A stretch of DNA of 33,558 bases from assembly GCF_020176795.1 (NCBI RefSeq), contig NZ_JAIUKE010000094.1, forward strand, positions 1 through 33,558, given 5' to 3'. Below are positions 31,822 to 33,558 of the stretch, in pieces. Both the position numbers and the translations under genes were made by a program. Position 1 is the first letter of the stretch. Each line of letters starts with the position of its first letter. Source of the DNA: Streptomyces sp. 8L. Lineage in GTDB: Bacteria; Actinomycetota; Actinomycetes; Streptomycetales; Streptomycetaceae. The notes under the pieces were generated by a model, which saw only the letters and a program-made list of their open reading frames with translations, searched no databases and was not told the DNA's origin.

Positions 31822-33369
31822 ATGTCCGTGCCCGCAGACCGCATGACCCTGCCGCCGGTGCGGCTGCCCTCGGAGGCCGAACTCGCGCGCGAGGCGCTCG
31901 CCGCCCCGCTGGTCGCCCGCGCGGTGCGGCTCGCCCGCTGGGCCGGCGCCGAGACCCGGGTCGACGTGGCCGGCGAACTCGCCGAGGACCAGTTGGAGGA
32001 GGCCGCCCGGATCATCGGCCTGGGCACCGGGGCGGACTCGGGCGCGGGCGCCGAGGACGCGGCGGGCGACGGGGAGCACCACGCGGCCGAGGCGTGGCGC
32101 CTGGCGCTGGACACGGGCCTCGTGGAGGTGGCTCTGCCCGACGACGACGATGAAGCCGACGGAGTCACGGTCGACGAGGCCGGCGCCGTCGCGGACGTGG
32201 TGCACGCCGGCTGCGTCTCGCCGGGCGAGCAGCTGAAGCTGCTGACCTCCGGCAGCCCCCAGGAGGTGCTCGCCCTCTGGCTCGACATGCTCGACGTGGT
32301 CCTGGCCGACGCCGCGGCACCCGCCCTGGACGAGACGTCGCCCGCCCTGCGCGAGGACGGCGGGTTCGACTTCGACGCGCTGGAGTGGGACCCGGAGGCG
32401 GAGCTGGAGTTCCTCGACGGCGTCCTCGGGAACCTGTACCAGCTCACCGTCAGGGACGACAGCACCGCCGAGCGCGGCGCGGCCCCCGTGCCGCTGCCCG
32501 CGCTCGCGGCGTCGGTGATCGTCCCCGAGGACATGGACGAGCCGACCGACGACATCCTGGAGCAGGTCTCGGAGGCGATGATCCGCCTCGACGACCAGTT
32601 CCGGGTGCTGGAGCCGGCCGGCCTCGTCGCATACACCCCCGTCGACGAGGCGCTCATGGAGGACGTCGAGGAGCCCGACGACACACCGCTGAGCGAGGAC
32701 GACGTGTCCCGCTACGGCCTCGTCACGCTGACTCCGCTCGGGCTGTACGGCCTCAGGTCCCGGATGGTGGAGGCGGGCGTGGACGCCCCGCTCGTCGGCG
32801 ACCTCGCGCAGCGGGACGCGCGCGGCCTGTTCGACGGCATCGCGCACTACCCGGAGTGGTCCGCCCGCGAGGAGACGGAGCGGTGGCTCGCGCCGCGAGG
32901 CACGGCCGAGGCGGCGTCGGAACTGCTGGACGCCGCGCGCGGCACCGACGAGGGCGCGCCCCTGCGCCGCCTCAACTGCCAGCAGGCGCTGGCCCTGATC
33001 GGCGCCCCGGCCGAGCCCGCGGTGCGCGAGGTGCTCGACGACCCCGAACTCGGCGGCCTGGCCCGCGTCTGGCTGGCGGAGCTGGGCACGGGCAGCCCGG
33101 TCCCGCCGCCGTCGGCGGACATGGTGTTCTGGCTGACGATCGACACGATCGCGGCGCAGCTCGATGTGGAGGGTGAGCCCGACGAGCTCCAGGAGCTGGT
33201 CGAGGGCCTGGTCGGCCGGCACGCGGGCTTCTTCGACGAGGCGTGGCGGGTGAACCACCCGGCGACCGCGGACGTGCTGGAGGCCATCGGCCGGCTGCAC
33301 CCGGACCGCGCGCTGGCGAAGGAGGCCAGGAAGGCAGCCTTCCGCGCGCGCTCACGCGGCGACGCGTAG
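31822..33369 (+). CDS. Large acidic cytoplasmic protein of unknown function
   Basis: A 515-residue protein that I cannot assign. It starts SVPADRMTLPPVRLPSEAELAREALAAPLVARAVRLARWAG, is strongly acidic throughout (EDVEEPDDTPLSEDD, PDDDDEADG), has no signal peptide or membrane segment, and is mostly predicted helix. The middle (about 110-190, DAGAVADVVHAGCVSPGEQLKLLTSGSPQEVLALWLDMLDVV) and the C-terminal third (about 370-500, RRLNCQQALALIGAPAEPAVREVLDDPELGGLARVWLAEL, reminiscent of HEAT-like helical pairs) look folded. A start at GTG 31810 is possible but its purine-rich stretch abuts it; ATG 31822 has GAGGAG 11 bp upstream and is preferred. Divergent from the secreted nuclease. The base composition is like the neighbours, so it is not obviously foreign. 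Confidence 0.8.
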   Translation: MSVPADRMTLPPVRLPSEAELAREALAAPLVARAVRLARWAGAETRVDVAGELAEDQLEEAARIIGLGTGADSGAGAEDAAGDGEHHAAEAWRLALDTGLVEVALPDDDDEADGVTVDEAGAVADVVHAGCVSPGEQLKLLTSGSPQEVLALWLDMLDVVLADAAAPALDETSPALREDGGFDFDALEWDPEAELEFLDGVLGNLYQLTVRDDSTAERGAAPVPLPALAASVIVPEDMDEPTDDILEQVSEAMIRLDDQFRVLEPAGLVAYTPVDEALMEDVEEPDDTPLSEDDVSRYGLVTLTPLGLYGLRSRMVEAGVDAPLVGDLAQRDARGLFDGIAHYPEWSAREETERWLAPRGTAEAASELLDAARGTDEGAPLRRLNCQQALALIGAPAEPAVREVLDDPELGGLARVWLAELGTGSPVPPPSADMVFWLTIDTIAAQLDVEGEPDELQELVEGLVGRHAGFFDEAWRVNHPATADVLEAIGRLHPDRALAKEARKAAFRARSRGDA

Positions 33370-33443
33370 GGAGCGCCCGCGAAGCCGCGCCGGGCGTGAC
33401 GTCGCGGACACCGTCCGGCGGCACGGGCAACCGGCGCGGGGGC

Positions 33444-33500
33444 GGGGGGGGGGGGGGCCCCCCCGGGGGGGGGCGGGGGCCCCGGGGCCCCCCCCCCCCC
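33444..33500. other. G/C homopolymer block at the window end, probable assembly artefact
   Basis: 14 G (33444-33457), 7 C, 9 G, 5 G, 4 C, 4 G and 13 C (33488-33500) follow one another with almost no other bases. The preceding 33370-33440 looks like ordinary intergenic DNA; the block and the short tail after it (to 33558) hold no gene. The pattern is typical of low-quality read ends at a contig edge. Confidence 0.8.
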
Positions 33501-33558
33501 GCCCGCCCGCGCCCCGGCGTAAAAGCCGGTATTGGGGGCAACCCAACCCCCCGCGGGA

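Noticed and set aside
31477..33300. Minus-strand frame that would extend the secreted nuclease by about 600 residues
   Set aside because: The signal peptide and ribosome site fix the start at 31476, and the extension is antisense to the acidic protein gene.
1..33558. CRISPR arrays, tRNA/rRNA genes, insertion sequences, prophage or integrative element
   Set aside because: No spaced identical repeats of CRISPR size, no cloverleaf, transposase or integrase motif was seen; the gene content is conserved chromosomal core.

Overview
The window is a piece of a very GC-rich actinobacterial chromosome, almost certainly from Streptomyces. The evidence is the codon bias toward G/C in third positions, the frequent GTG starts, the TAGNNT-type -10 boxes, an OpcA partner for glucose-6-phosphate dehydrogenase, an RbpA-family protein, and the actinobacterial order sufR-B-D-Rieske-C-S-U-T. 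The right edge (from about 33440) dissolves into G and C homopolymers that look like a contig end, and the left edge cuts through pgk.

Layout. (1) 1-3951: lower glycolysis and secretion/transcription housekeeping, namely the 3' end of pgk, tpiA, secG, an RbpA-family RNA polymerase-binding protein and pgi. (2) 3956-7005: two overlapping membrane proteins with bacterial PH (DUF304) domains, and a convergent unknown protein with a long Ala/Glu/Lys/Pro-rich tail. (3) 7100-14936: ctaB (heme O synthase) divergent from the pentose-phosphate operon tkt-tal-zwf-opcA-pgl. (4) 15072-17932, minus strand: an ABC exporter (ATPase and permease) followed by ctaA (heme A synthase). (5) 18077-24679: the complete SUF iron-sulfur assembly operon led by its [Fe-S] repressor sufR, closed by a very strong hairpin. 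(6) 25053-29615: a uracil permease, an SMR drug exporter coupled to a TetR repressor, a small zinc-ribbon protein, dapD, and a protein with two ABM-like domains. (7) 29641-33369: a secreted endonuclease/exonuclease/phosphatase-family nuclease (minus strand) divergent from a large acidic protein of unknown function.

How it works together. zwf/opcA/pgl and tkt/tal supply NADPH and interconvert sugar phosphates at the level of pgi and tpiA. ctaB and ctaA make heme A for cytochrome oxidase, and SUF builds the Fe-S clusters of respiratory and metabolic enzymes. The order pgk-tpiA-secG, the pentose-phosphate block, ctaB, ctaA, ABC exporter and suf is also found in Mycobacterium as far as I remember it, so most of the window is conserved core and not an acquired island. 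I see no tRNA, rRNA, CRISPR, transposase, integrase or attachment site.

I did not find a convincing undescribed multi-gene system. The best leads are regulatory. A CAAC-N6-GTTG SufR box lies exactly on the predicted -10 and GTG start of sufR, with a separate CTTAGG-N4-CCTAAG palindrome beside it. Two near-identical 18-bp operators sit at the SMR/tetR promoter. Three tandem 11-bp repeats lie between ctaB and tkt. A MerR-type operator occurs without a MerR gene, and the secreted nuclease has an in-frame TTA codon. Several genes here appear to be transcribed as leaderless mRNAs.
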